Below, piece by piece: positions 43,579-53,500 of a stretch of DNA of 64,000 nucleotides. The stretch lies in the NCBI GenBank assembly GCA_002412865.1, contig DHVW01000001.1, positions 47,026 to 111,025 on the forward strand. Direction: 5' to 3'. The notes beneath the pieces were generated by a model. The model made no database searches, was not told the origin of the DNA, and saw only the letters and a list, made by a program, of their open reading frames with translations. The position numbers and the translations under genes are program-made. Position 1 is the first letter of the stretch. Every line of letters begins with the position of its first letter. This DNA is from Sulfurovum sp. UBA5198 (GTDB taxonomy: Bacteria > Campylobacterota > Campylobacteria > Campylobacterales > Sulfurovaceae).

Positions 43579-44487
43579 ATGAGCGACCTAGACACCATAA
43601 GAACACAGAGGCAAAAAATGCTTAATAGCAAAGATATAGCTCCACTGTTGGAGCGTATCAAAAAGCTGCCACAAATTAAAGCGACATTAGATATTTCAGG
43701 TGATGAAGTAACTATATCATTTGATACTAATGAAGAGTTGACAAAAGATATAAAAGAGTTAGCAGTATCCATGAAGCCATGGAGAAAAGGTCCCTTTGAG
43801 ATCAATTCACTTTTTATAGATAGTGAATGGCAGAGTAATATAAAGTATAATTTATTAAGACCACATTTTAACCTCAAAGATAAAGTAGTGGGCGATATAG
43901 GGTGCAATAATGGATATTATCTATTTAAAATGCTCGAAGACAAACCAGCAAAGCTTGTAGGATTTGATCCATCCGCACTTTTTTTTACGCAATTTAGTTT
44001 TATTAACCATTTTGTAAAAAGTGATATTGTGTATGAGCTTTTAGGTGTTGAGCATCTTGGTATCTATGAGCATAAATTTGATGTTTTATTTTGCCTCGGT
44101 GTTTTGTATCACAGGAGTGACCCAGTAGCAACTTTGAAGTCACTATATAAAGGACTAAACAGTGGTGGAGAGCTGATACTGGATACTTTTATGATAGACG
44201 GTAGTGATGATTTGGCTCTCGTGCCTAATGATAGATACTCCAAAATACCAAATATATATTTCGTTCCGACCGTCTCAGCTCTTATTAATTGGTGCAAAAA
44301 AGCTGGTTTTTCTTCTGTTGAAATATTAGATATCCGAGTCACTGATAGTAGTGAGCAGAGAAAAACAGAGTGGATTGATGGACAAAGTTTAGAAGATTTT
44401 CTAGACCCAAATGATAATACAAAAACCATTGAAGGCTATCCAGCCCCCAAAAGAGTCTACATTAGAGCATTAAAAACAAAAATATAG
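43579..44487 (+). CDS. cmoB: tRNA U34 carboxymethyltransferase CmoB
   Basis: A 302-residue enzyme. The N-terminal MKPWRKGPFEI and the SAM-binding VGDIGCNNGYYLFKML are diagnostic of CmoB, as is the late RVYIRALK. It transfers the carboxymethyl group from carboxy-SAM to ho5U34 in tRNA. The carboxy-SAM synthase CmoA is not in the window. It directly abuts the cyclophilin stop. Confidence 0.92.
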   Translation: MSDLDTIRTQRQKMLNSKDIAPLLERIKKLPQIKATLDISGDEVTISFDTNEELTKDIKELAVSMKPWRKGPFEINSLFIDSEWQSNIKYNLLRPHFNLKDKVVGDIGCNNGYYLFKMLEDKPAKLVGFDPSALFFTQFSFINHFVKSDIVYELLGVEHLGIYEHKFDVLFCLGVLYHRSDPVATLKSLYKGLNSGGELILDTFMIDGSDDLALVPNDRYSKIPNIYFVPTVSALINWCKKAGFSSVEILDIRVTDSSEQRKTEWIDGQSLEDFLDPNDNTKTIEGYPAPKRVYIRALKTKI

Positions 44488-44568
44488 ATAAAATATCAAA
44501 ATTAACTAAAAGTTTACTTTTATATTTAAATAAGCTAAATTTAGGTATAACTCTACTTAAATAAACAA

Positions 44569-44607
44569 GGCAGAAAATTTCTCATTTTTTTTGAGATGGA
44601 TTTTGCC
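44569..44607 (+). promoter_or_regulatory. 5'-leader hairpin of hsrA
   Basis: GGCA-G-AAAAT pairs with ATTTTGCC around an inner CTCA/TGAG stem with a T-rich loop. It ends 20 bases before the hsrA ATG. The following GGCT-A-AGCC could extend the structure. It may affect hsrA translation or attenuate transcription. Confidence 0.4.
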
Positions 44608-44627
44608 ACCTTAAGGCTAAGCCGACA

Positions 44628-45287
44628 ATGAGAATATTAACCATAGGTTTTGAAGACGAATATGTCAAAAGACTAGAGATTGAACTAAGCAAATACTTTA
44701 TATGTATAGTTGATAATGCAAAAGATATGTATGATGCTACTAATTTTACAGATTTTAGACACTATGAGCTTGTAATAGTGGTAGATGAGGGTACAAAGTT
44801 TGCTTTAGAGCGATATGTAAATGACGTGAAACGCAAAAAAAATGAGACAAAAATTATTGTCATATCAAAAAATTCAAAACATCAGGGTGTTTTCTTTAAC
44901 CTTGGAGCTGATGATGTAATATGTAATAATTGTGAACATCCTGATCTGGTCGCTGCAAGAGTATTGGCTAATATGCGTCATCTTTTTGGTACTACTATTA
45001 ATATTGATAAATTAGTAATTGATATTTCTAATAAAAAAATAGAGTATGATGAAAAAATAGTATCACTAAATGGTAAGACATTTGATATATTGGCTTATCT
45101 AGCACTTCGTAAGCAAAGAGTCTTTTCAAAAGATGAGATTATTAATGCACTTTGGGAAGAGCCAGAATATGTAAGCGACAACACGGTAGAAGTTGCCATA
45201 AATCAAATAAGAAAAAGACTAAAAAGCATACTTGGCTTTCAGGTAATTCACACAGTTCGTCGCAGAGGATACAAATTCTCCTACTAA
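44628..45287 (+). CDS. hsrA: Orphan atypical response regulator, HsrA (HP1043-like)
   Basis: A 219-residue OmpR-type regulator. The receiver-like half lacks the normal acidic pocket: the expected strand reads YELVIVVDEG and a Lys/Thr pair is not obvious. The C-terminal winged helix (LWEEPEYVSDNTVEVAINQI and TVRRRGYKF) closely matches Helicobacter HP1043 and Campylobacter Cj0355. Those homologues are essential, act without phosphorylation, and activate housekeeping and redox genes. No histidine kinase is encoded nearby. Confidence 0.85.
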   Translation: MRILTIGFEDEYVKRLEIELSKYFICIVDNAKDMYDATNFTDFRHYELVIVVDEGTKFALERYVNDVKRKKNETKIIVISKNSKHQGVFFNLGADDVICNNCEHPDLVAARVLANMRHLFGTTINIDKLVIDISNKKIEYDEKIVSLNGKTFDILAYLALRKQRVFSKDEIINALWEEPEYVSDNTVEVAINQIRKRLKSILGFQVIHTVRRRGYKFSY

Positions 45288-45309
45288 GACAAGAGCCAAT
45301 ACTTCTAAT

Positions 45310-45335
45310 TGCCTAAAAAATAGGCAGCCTTTTTT
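45310..45335 (+). terminator. Intrinsic terminator after hsrA
   Basis: TGCCTA-AAAAA-TAGGCA 6-bp stem followed by GCC and a T-run. Confidence 0.8.
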
Positions 45336-45392
45336 AAAAATACCAAATTATTTATAATATAATAGAAAAATTTTCTAACCAAAGGCTTTTTA

Positions 45393-46559
45393 TTGGATAC
45401 TGCATATATAATTAACACCCTCTTTATGATATTTTCTACTACACTTATAATCCTTATGGTCCCAGGTTTTGCAATGCTAGAGGCTGGGATAGTGCGGACA
45501 AAAAATGTAACAAGTGTTTTGACAGTGAATGTGATGATATATGTCATAGCCTCGCTTGTATTTATATTCCTTGGTTACAATATAGCTTTTGGAGATACAC
45601 AAATCACGACTATGAGTTCATATGCTTTTGTGATGTTTCAGATGGCATTTGTGGGTAAGTCAGTGAACATCATGAGTGGTGGAGTAGGAGAAAGAGCAAA
45701 TATATTTCCACTTGCAATTTTTACAATAGTGATGGGTGCATTAATATATCCATTTATTGTTAATATATCATGGGGTTCTGATCTTCTAAAAGATACAATA
45801 TTAGATCTAAATATGCATGATTTGGCAGGTTCGACAGTAATTCACTCTACTGGTGGCTGGGCTTTGTTAGCTGCAATATTAATAATTGGAGCTAGAAAAG
45901 GTAGATATATAAATGGTAAAATTAGAGTAATTCCAGCCTCTAATATTCCACTTGTAACACTAGGTGCTTTGCTTTTGTGGATAGGCTGGTTTGGATTTAA
46001 TGGTGGCTCTGTGGGTGGAATTGCAACAAAAGAGTTAGCCGATAGCGTTGCTAAGACCATCTTTAATACAAACACTGCAGGACTGGCTGGAGCATTAACG
46101 GCTGGTATCTTTATATATATTAGATACAAACTTTTTGATATAACTATGATCCTCAATGGTGCCTTGGGTGGCTTGGTAGCTATTACAGCTGGTGCTGATT
46201 TATTTAGCACTATACAATCATTGGCTATTGGTGGTATTGGTGGTATATTGGTTATTATAGCAATTCCTCTTTTTGATAAAATGCAAATTGATGACCCCGT
46301 GGGAGCTTTGTCTGTGCACTTGGTAAATGGTATATGGGGAACTTTAGCAGTTGGTATTTTTATCCTTGATATTTCACTACTTGAGCAGATGAAAGGCATT
46401 ATTGTGATTGGCGTATTGTCCTTTGGGCTATCTTTCCTATCTCTTTATCTCATAAATAAGATTTTTGAATTTAGATCATCTGATGAAGATCAAATGCAAG
46501 GCCTTGATGTTAGCGAATGTGGAGTTGAAGCATATCCTGAATTTAGAAGAACTATTTAA
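45393..46559 (+). CDS. amt: Ammonium transporter
   Basis: A 388-residue Amt/Mep/Rh channel with about eleven transmembrane helices. FAMLEAGIVRTKNV, the AGSTVIHSTGGWA segment with the first pore His, and IGWFGFNGGS are characteristic. It starts at TTG after aaagg. No glnK follows, unlike many bacteria; purL is next. It imports ammonium. Confidence 0.93.
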   Translation: MDTAYIINTLFMIFSTTLIILMVPGFAMLEAGIVRTKNVTSVLTVNVMIYVIASLVFIFLGYNIAFGDTQITTMSSYAFVMFQMAFVGKSVNIMSGGVGERANIFPLAIFTIVMGALIYPFIVNISWGSDLLKDTILDLNMHDLAGSTVIHSTGGWALLAAILIIGARKGRYINGKIRVIPASNIPLVTLGALLLWIGWFGFNGGSVGGIATKELADSVAKTIFNTNTAGLAGALTAGIFIYIRYKLFDITMILNGALGGLVAITAGADLFSTIQSLAIGGIGGILVIIAIPLFDKMQIDDPVGALSVHLVNGIWGTLAVGIFILDISLLEQMKGIIVIGVLSFGLSFLSLYLINKIFEFRSSDEDQMQGLDVSECGVEAYPEFRRTI

Positions 46560-46564
46560 ACATA

Positions 46565-46598
46565 TAAGTGATGATTTAAGCCACTATTTCATCGCTTA
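46565..46598 (+). terminator. Hairpin after amt
   Basis: TAAGTGATGA pairs with TCATCGCTTA (one G-T pair), followed by TTTAGCACTTTTT. Confidence 0.55.
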
Positions 46599-46659
46599 TT
46601 TAGCACTTTTTAAATATAATAACTAACTTATTTTTATACCCCACAAGGAAACAAATTTT

Positions 46660-48876
46660 ATGTCACAATTAAAAAATATAGATAGCGTACTAAAATCACA
46701 CAAATTAAGCCAACTAGATTATACAAATATTAAAGAAATATTGGGTCGTGAACCAAATATAGTTGAAGTGGGAATATTTTCAGCAATGTGGAGTGAACAC
46801 TGCTCTTACAAATCAAGCAGAAAGTATCTGAATGGCTTTCCAACTAAAGCACCATGGGTGATCCAAGGACCTGGAGAAAATGCTGGTGTTATTGATATTG
46901 GAGATGGTATGGCTGCTGTTTTCAAAATGGAGAGTCATAATCACCCAAGCTTTATTGAGCCATTTCAGGGTGCTGCAACTGGTGTAGGTGGAATACTTAG
47001 AGATGTGTTTACTATGGGCGCTAGACCTGTTGCTAACTTAAATGCACTTAGATTTGGAAATATAAAAAACAGTGATGAAAACAGTAAATATCAAAGACAT
47101 TTAGTTCGTGGTGTAATTGATGGTATTGGAAGTTATGGCAACTGTATGGGCGTACCTACAATAGGTGGCGAGGTAAGTTTTGATGAGAGTTATAATGGTA
47201 ATATATTAGTCAATGCTTTTGCGTTGGGTCTTGTAAAACATGAAGATATTTTTCTTGGTGTTGCAAAAGGTTTTGGAAATCCAGTTATCTATGTAGGTTC
47301 AAAAACTGGTAGAGATGGACTTGGTGGGGCCGTTATGAGTAGTGATAGTTTCACAGAAGAGAGTAAATCACTTCGTCCAACAGTTCAAGTTGGAGATCCG
47401 TTTACAGAAAAACTTCTGCTTGAGGCATGTTTGGAGCTATTTAAAACTGACCATGTGGTTGGTATCCAAGATATGGGTGCAGCAGGGCTTACAAGTTCAT
47501 CTTTTGAAATGGCTGGTAAAACAGGTGCTGGTTTAATTATGCATCTTGATAAAGTTCCAGCAAGAGAAGAAGGAATGACTCCATATGACTTTATGTTAAG
47601 TGAGTCGCAAGAGAGAATGCTGATATGTGCCAAGCAAGGTAGTGAACAAGCTATTATTGATATTTTTCACAAATGGGATTTAGATTGTGCTGTTATAGGA
47701 GAAGTTACTGACACTGGCAGAATGGAGCTTTTTTGGCATGGTGAGAAGTGTGCAGATATGCCAATAGCTCCAGTGAGTGAAGAAGCACCAATTCTTGATA
47801 GACCTACTATGAGACCAGCTTATCTAGATGAAGTAAATGCAAAAGATATTTCAGGCTATCCACAAGTAGATAATCAAGAAGCATTTGAAAAACTTATCTC
47901 TTCGCTTGAAATTGTAGACAAATCATGGATATATAACCAATATGATTCAATGGTGCAAACAAACACAATCAAACGCCCTGGGAGCTTGGACAGTAGCGTA
48001 ATTAGAGTAAAACAAAATGATAAAGCTATTTCAATGAGTAGCGATTGTAACCCAAGATATTGCTATATCAATCCATATATCGGTGCAGCATTAGCTGTTG
48101 TTGAGAGTGGGCGAAATGTTGCAATGAGTGGTGCTAGACCTTTGGCAATTACAGATTGTCTTAATTTTGGAAATCCAGAAAATCCAGAAGTTATGTGGCA
48201 ATTTGCACAATGTTGTGAGGGTATAAAAGAGGCTTGTAACGAGCTAACCACACCAGTTGTTAGTGGTAATGTATCATTATACAATGAGACTAATGGTGTG
48301 AGTGTTTATCCTACTCCTGCTATTGCAATGGTGGGACTGAATGATGACTGCGAAAAAGTATTAAAAAGCTCATTTACTGCCGAAGGAAACATACTGTTAC
48401 TAGTAGGACAAACTACTGGTGAATTTGGTGGCTCACTTTATGTTAAAGAGCTATTCGGAGAAACAACTGGTAATTTGAAATCTATTGATTACACAGCCGA
48501 GCTTAGACTATGGGAGCTTGTCATAGAAGCTAACAAAAAATCACTCCTACAGAGTGCAAAAGATTTGAGTATGGGTGGATTAGCTATCGCTATTGCCAAA
48601 ATGTCAGCATTATCTGGACTTGGAGTAGAGACAGCAGTAGACCTTGGAGATGGTAAAAATATATTTGATGAGTCGCAAAGCAGGGCGATACTTGAGGCGA
48701 AACCTGAAAATATAGATAGCATTGTCAAAATGGCTATTGATTTTGGACTTAGCATAGTGAGTATTGGCGAAGTTAAAGGCAGTAATTTTGTGCTTAATAA
48801 TATAAAAATGCCACTTAATAAACTACAAAGTATATATTTTGATACATTTGCACAAACAATAGAACAAGACCTATAA
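46660..48876 (+). CDS. purL: Phosphoribosylformylglycinamidine synthase, large subunit
   Basis: A 738-residue small-form PurL. SAMWSEHCSYKSSR near the N-terminus holds the active-site region, then ESHNHPSFIEPFQGAATG, and a second repeat half (SMSSDCNPRYC, PVVSGNVSLYNE). It needs separate PurS and PurQ, which are not in the window. It performs the fourth step of IMP synthesis. It is followed by purH after 10 bases. Confidence 0.95.
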   Translation: MSQLKNIDSVLKSHKLSQLDYTNIKEILGREPNIVEVGIFSAMWSEHCSYKSSRKYLNGFPTKAPWVIQGPGENAGVIDIGDGMAAVFKMESHNHPSFIEPFQGAATGVGGILRDVFTMGARPVANLNALRFGNIKNSDENSKYQRHLVRGVIDGIGSYGNCMGVPTIGGEVSFDESYNGNILVNAFALGLVKHEDIFLGVAKGFGNPVIYVGSKTGRDGLGGAVMSSDSFTEESKSLRPTVQVGDPFTEKLLLEACLELFKTDHVVGIQDMGAAGLTSSSFEMAGKTGAGLIMHLDKVPAREEGMTPYDFMLSESQERMLICAKQGSEQAIIDIFHKWDLDCAVIGEVTDTGRMELFWHGEKCADMPIAPVSEEAPILDRPTMRPAYLDEVNAKDISGYPQVDNQEAFEKLISSLEIVDKSWIYNQYDSMVQTNTIKRPGSLDSSVIRVKQNDKAISMSSDCNPRYCYINPYIGAALAVVESGRNVAMSGARPLAITDCLNFGNPENPEVMWQFAQCCEGIKEACNELTTPVVSGNVSLYNETNGVSVYPTPAIAMVGLNDDCEKVLKSSFTAEGNILLLVGQTTGEFGGSLYVKELFGETTGNLKSIDYTAELRLWELVIEANKKSLLQSAKDLSMGGLAIAIAKMSALSGLGVETAVDLGDGKNIFDESQSRAILEAKPENIDSIVKMAIDFGLSIVSIGEVKGSNFVLNNIKMPLNKLQSIYFDTFAQTIEQDL

Positions 48877-48886
48877 AAGAGAGAAT

Positions 48887-50419
48887 ATGAGAGCATTAAT
48901 AAGCGTTAGCGACAAGAGTGGAGTAGTAGAATTTGCCAAAGGGTTGGTTGATTTAGGCTGGGAGATAATAAGCACTGGTGGCACACATAAGGCATTACAA
49001 GATGCTGGAATAAGTGTAGTAGAAGCCAGTGAAGTGACAAAGTTTCCTGAGTGTTTCGAAGGTAGAGTGAAGACTCTAAATCCATATATACACGGTGGAA
49101 TTTTGCACAAGAGAGGTGACGAAGCTCATTTAGCTCAAGCTCGTGAGCTTGGCGTAGAGGGCATTGACCTAGTGTGCGTAAATCTATATCCATTTAAAGC
49201 GACTATTGAGCGAACCGAAGATTTTGATGAGATTATAGAAAATATAGACATTGGTGGACCAGCAATGGTCAGAAGTGCAGCCAAAAATTTTGAGAGTGTA
49301 TATACAGTTACTGATAGCAGTGATTATGCTCGTGTGCTTGATATGATTGCTTCTAAAAACAATGGTGTAGATTTGAGATGTGAACTTATGGTAAAAGCAT
49401 TTGAACATACTGCTGCTTATGATAGTATGATAGCTAATTATATGAATAAAAAATTCAACAATGGATTTGGTAGCCATCAATTTATAGTTGGTAAAAAAGT
49501 ATTTAACACTAGATATGGAGAAAATCCACACCAAAGTGGTGCTTTGTATCAGTTTGATAATTTTTTCGATAATCACTTCACTCAACTACAAGGCGAAGCT
49601 AGTTTTAATAACCTAACAGATGTAAACGGGGCTTTGAAAATAGCTAGTAGCTTTGGAGATGCACCAACTGTATGTATTGTAAAACACGGTAATCCATGTG
49701 GATTTGCTATGAGGGATACTCTGATTGATTCGTATGTTGAGGCACTAAAATGTGATAGCATATCAGCATTTGGTGGTGTAGTTGCCGTTAATGGTATAGT
49801 TGATGAAGAGTTAGCAAGTAAAATGAATGAGATGTTCTTAGAAGTCGTCATAGCAGCTGGATTTACACCAAAAGCATTAGAATTATTTAGCGCTAAAAAA
49901 CGATTAAAAGTATTCTCGCAAAATACAACTCATTTAATGAATCCAAGTGATGCCGTGGATTTTAAACACATAGAAGGTGGATTTGTTTATCAAAATAGTG
50001 ATAAAGTAAGTGCCAACGAAGTTTCAAATGCCGAGCAAAAAGGGCAATTAAAGGCAACCGAGCAAGAGATGAAAGATATGGAGATAGCGTGGAAAATAGC
50101 AAGTCTAACTAAATCAAATTGCGTTGTTTATGTCAAAAATTCAGCTATGGTGGCTGTGGGTATGGGCATGACAAGCAGAGTTGATGCGTCGCAATGTGCT
50201 TTGAAAAAAGCTATAAATATGGGGCTTGATGTTAGTGGTGCTGTTGTAGCTAGTGAAGCATTTTTCCCATTTAGAGATAGTGTGGACGCAGCAGCTGAAG
50301 CTGGAATAAAAGCTATAATCGAGCCAGGCGGAAGTGTACGAGATGATGAAGTCATTGGTGCTGCTAATGAGCATGGTATATCTATCTATTTTACAGGTAT
50401 TAGACACTTTTTACATTAG
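48887..50419 (+). CDS. purH: Bifunctional AICAR formyltransferase/IMP cyclohydrolase
   Basis: A 510-residue PurH. The N-terminal IMP cyclohydrolase domain has SVSDKSGVVEFA, FPECFEGRVKTLNP and EDFDEIIENIDIGGP. The C-terminal AICAR transformylase has CIVKHGNPCGFA, SEAFFPFRDSVD and IEPGGSVRDDEVI. Both last steps of IMP synthesis are covered. It forms an operon with purL and borders the accessory island. Confidence 0.95.
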   Translation: MRALISVSDKSGVVEFAKGLVDLGWEIISTGGTHKALQDAGISVVEASEVTKFPECFEGRVKTLNPYIHGGILHKRGDEAHLAQARELGVEGIDLVCVNLYPFKATIERTEDFDEIIENIDIGGPAMVRSAAKNFESVYTVTDSSDYARVLDMIASKNNGVDLRCELMVKAFEHTAAYDSMIANYMNKKFNNGFGSHQFIVGKKVFNTRYGENPHQSGALYQFDNFFDNHFTQLQGEASFNNLTDVNGALKIASSFGDAPTVCIVKHGNPCGFAMRDTLIDSYVEALKCDSISAFGGVVAVNGIVDEELASKMNEMFLEVVIAAGFTPKALELFSAKKRLKVFSQNTTHLMNPSDAVDFKHIEGGFVYQNSDKVSANEVSNAEQKGQLKATEQEMKDMEIAWKIASLTKSNCVVYVKNSAMVAVGMGMTSRVDASQCALKKAINMGLDVSGAVVASEAFFPFRDSVDAAAEAGIKAIIEPGGSVRDDEVIGAANEHGISIYFTGIRHFLH

Positions 50420-50512
50420 AAGATGTAATTTTATCTTTAAAATGATATCATTAATACATTCGAATAATGGTTTGATAAATATTAAGTTATGTCATAAAAC
50501 AAAAGGAATACT

Positions 50513-53500
50513 GTGTCATCTTTTGAAATAGATTATGAAGAAGATTTAATACCAAGAATAAGAGATTTAATTGATGGATATGATAAAGATTCTATTCTTA
50601 AAGAATATCTTCAAAATGCAGATGATTCTGGTGCTACAGAATTAATAGTTACATTTGATAAGCAACAATATTTAAAATTGAATTCTACAGATTTTGAAGT
50701 AGCAAATACTAATGCACTTTTATTACAAAATAATTCACAATTTAAAGAAAAAGATTTTAAAAGTATAGTGAAAATAAGTGCTCAAGGTAAAACAAAGGAA
50801 GCTGATTCTACTGGTAGATTTGGTCAAGGCTTTAGTTCTAGTTTTAGTATTTCTGATCATCCTAGTTTTGTTTCAAACAGTAGAGCTTATTGGTTTGATG
50901 TTCAGCGAACTGCTGTAAGCAAAGCAAAAAATAAAAGTATTCAGGGATGGAATTATATCGATTCTCAAGAGATAAGTGAATGGTTAGATACTTTTAATGA
51001 TGTAATCGATGAAAATTTTGAAGGAACTATATTTAGACTACCTCTAAGAGATGAAATAACTTCAAAAGAGAGTCAAATAAGTAATGAAATATTTACATTT
51101 GAAGATTTCTTAAAGTGGGTTGATGAATGGAAAAATAATGTAGATAATTTATTATTTCTTAGGCATGTTCATAGACTTATTCTACAAGAAATTAGTGAAG
51201 ACGGTAAAAAAACAGTCCATTTAGATATTAAAACAGAAAATAAAGATGAGCTTGAAAAGTACAACAATATAATACAAAAAGAGTTTCATGGTAGCCCCAT
51301 CGAGATTTGCGAAAGGTGGGAATCACATGGTAATGAGTTGCCACTTTTTACTTATAAACATCATTTTGAAATTCAATATTTTGATAGAAATGGAACACAA
51401 TATTCGCAGGAAAAGAAAAAATTTGCTGTTATCAATGGATTGCTAAGAGGTAACAATAATTCATTGATACAACAAGCCAAAAAAGTTTTGAAAATTACTC
51501 CAAACCCTAGAAAAGTTTTACCTTGGGTAGGGGTAGCTGTTGAGATAGATGATAAAAATAAACCTATAAAAAATGAAAGTAAGTTTTTTACCTTTTTACC
51601 ATTACCAATTAAATCAAATTATCCTGTTCATATTCATGGTTGGTTTGATTTAAATCCGAAAAGGACAGAAATTACAAGTAGTGGAAGTAGTGATAATAAA
51701 GAAACTTTAGTGTTATGGAATAAACTTCTACTCGAAGAGGGAGTTTCTAAAACATGGGCATTACTTATTGATTATTTAAAAATAGAACAAAATAGCCATT
51801 ATACTTTTTGGGCTAAAGAGACAGAATTTACATTAAATGATGAGCTTATTAAAGGATTTTATAAAAATATATCCGACTTGAAATGTTTCTATACAATCTA
51901 TAAAGAAAAAAAAGAATGGTTCTCTCCAAAAGAAATAAATTTACACTATTTTAAAGATGAAAAAAATGAAATCTTACTTAATGCATTTGAGAAACATTTT
52001 TCTATTATCCTTCCAAAACCTCAAAAATATATTATTGACAATTTTGAAAATATAGGTATTGAATTAACTGAAATTACATCAGGCTATATAAGAGATTATT
52101 TAAGTATAGAATCAAACACTGTGGAGTTTCCTGTATCTATAGATAAAGTGCCTATAGCTATGTTGAGTAAAAAAGAGTGGTTTTTAAAAATCTTGAAATA
52201 TTGTGCTGATAATGGAGAAGATTATAATTTACTCGATGGATTACCTCTTGAATTAACTTTAAATAGAAGTATATATAAAATTGGTTCAGATACATTATTT
52301 GATAAAAATCCAAATCTAAGACTTTTTCAAGATATGGAACATTTATTTCTTGATACAGAATTAGTAGATTCAATTGAAAAATATGATACTTTACCAAGTA
52401 GTTGGCTCCAGCCAACCTTGAAAAATCAAATCAAACTTTTATCTATCCAAGACTATTGGGAAAAGTTAACACTTTCCAAAGAATGGATTAAAGAAGTTGT
52501 TGATTTAATCGTTGACTCCAATAAAGAAGAATATGATGAAGCAAAAAATGAAATCAAAAAACTTCAAATAGTTTATCAGGAAAATGGTCAGTACAAAACA
52601 TTACAAAGTGATATAAAAAATTATTCCCCTTATATGTCAAGAGATGAAGATATTGAAAATAATTTAGTCTATTTAGAAGAAATTGAAATGAACATTGTTC
52701 ATCATGATTATATTGAGATATATAAACCTCTTTTAAAATATGATGGGCTTATCACGCAATTGACAGCAAATACATTAATTCAGCATCTTTTACTGCTGAA
52801 TAGTTTTGAATTTTTTAAGAAAAAAGAGACCAGAGAATATTTGATTGATATTTTGACAGAAGATATAACTTGGTTTGAAGATTTGTCAGAATATGAAAAA
52901 TTAACTTTAAACTCTATGCCGTTTGTTGAAACTGTAACAGATAATATCTATAATAAAAAGACCGATACAAAACTATTTTTACCAACGAATTTCGCACCAC
53001 CAAAACATATAAAAAGTCTTGAAGGCGAATATGAAATTATATCTGTAGAAAAAAACACTAATCTTTACGAACTTTATAAAAAAATGGGATTTACTGAGCA
53101 AAATATTGATAGCTATATTCAAGAGATTATTATTCCTTTTTTAGAAAACAGTGATAATATAAATGATAAAAAGGAAACTTTAAAATGGTTAGCCATAGAG
53201 TGGAATAAGATAAAAGAAGTAATAGAAGATAATACGATTAGTAGGTTAAAAAATGCAAATATCATCCCCAGCTTTTTAAATATAGAAAATTTATACAAAG
53301 CATCAGAACTTTATACACCTACAATTGAACTACCAAATATATTAAGCGATAATCGATATAAACCTATATGTTTTGAGGATGAAAAAACGCAAGAAAATTG
53401 GGTTATTTTTTTGAAAGATTTAGGGGCTTCTTCTCTAATACTAGCACAACATATAGAAGACAGAGTAAAGCAAATAATTGAAGAAAATAGTAAAAAAGAT

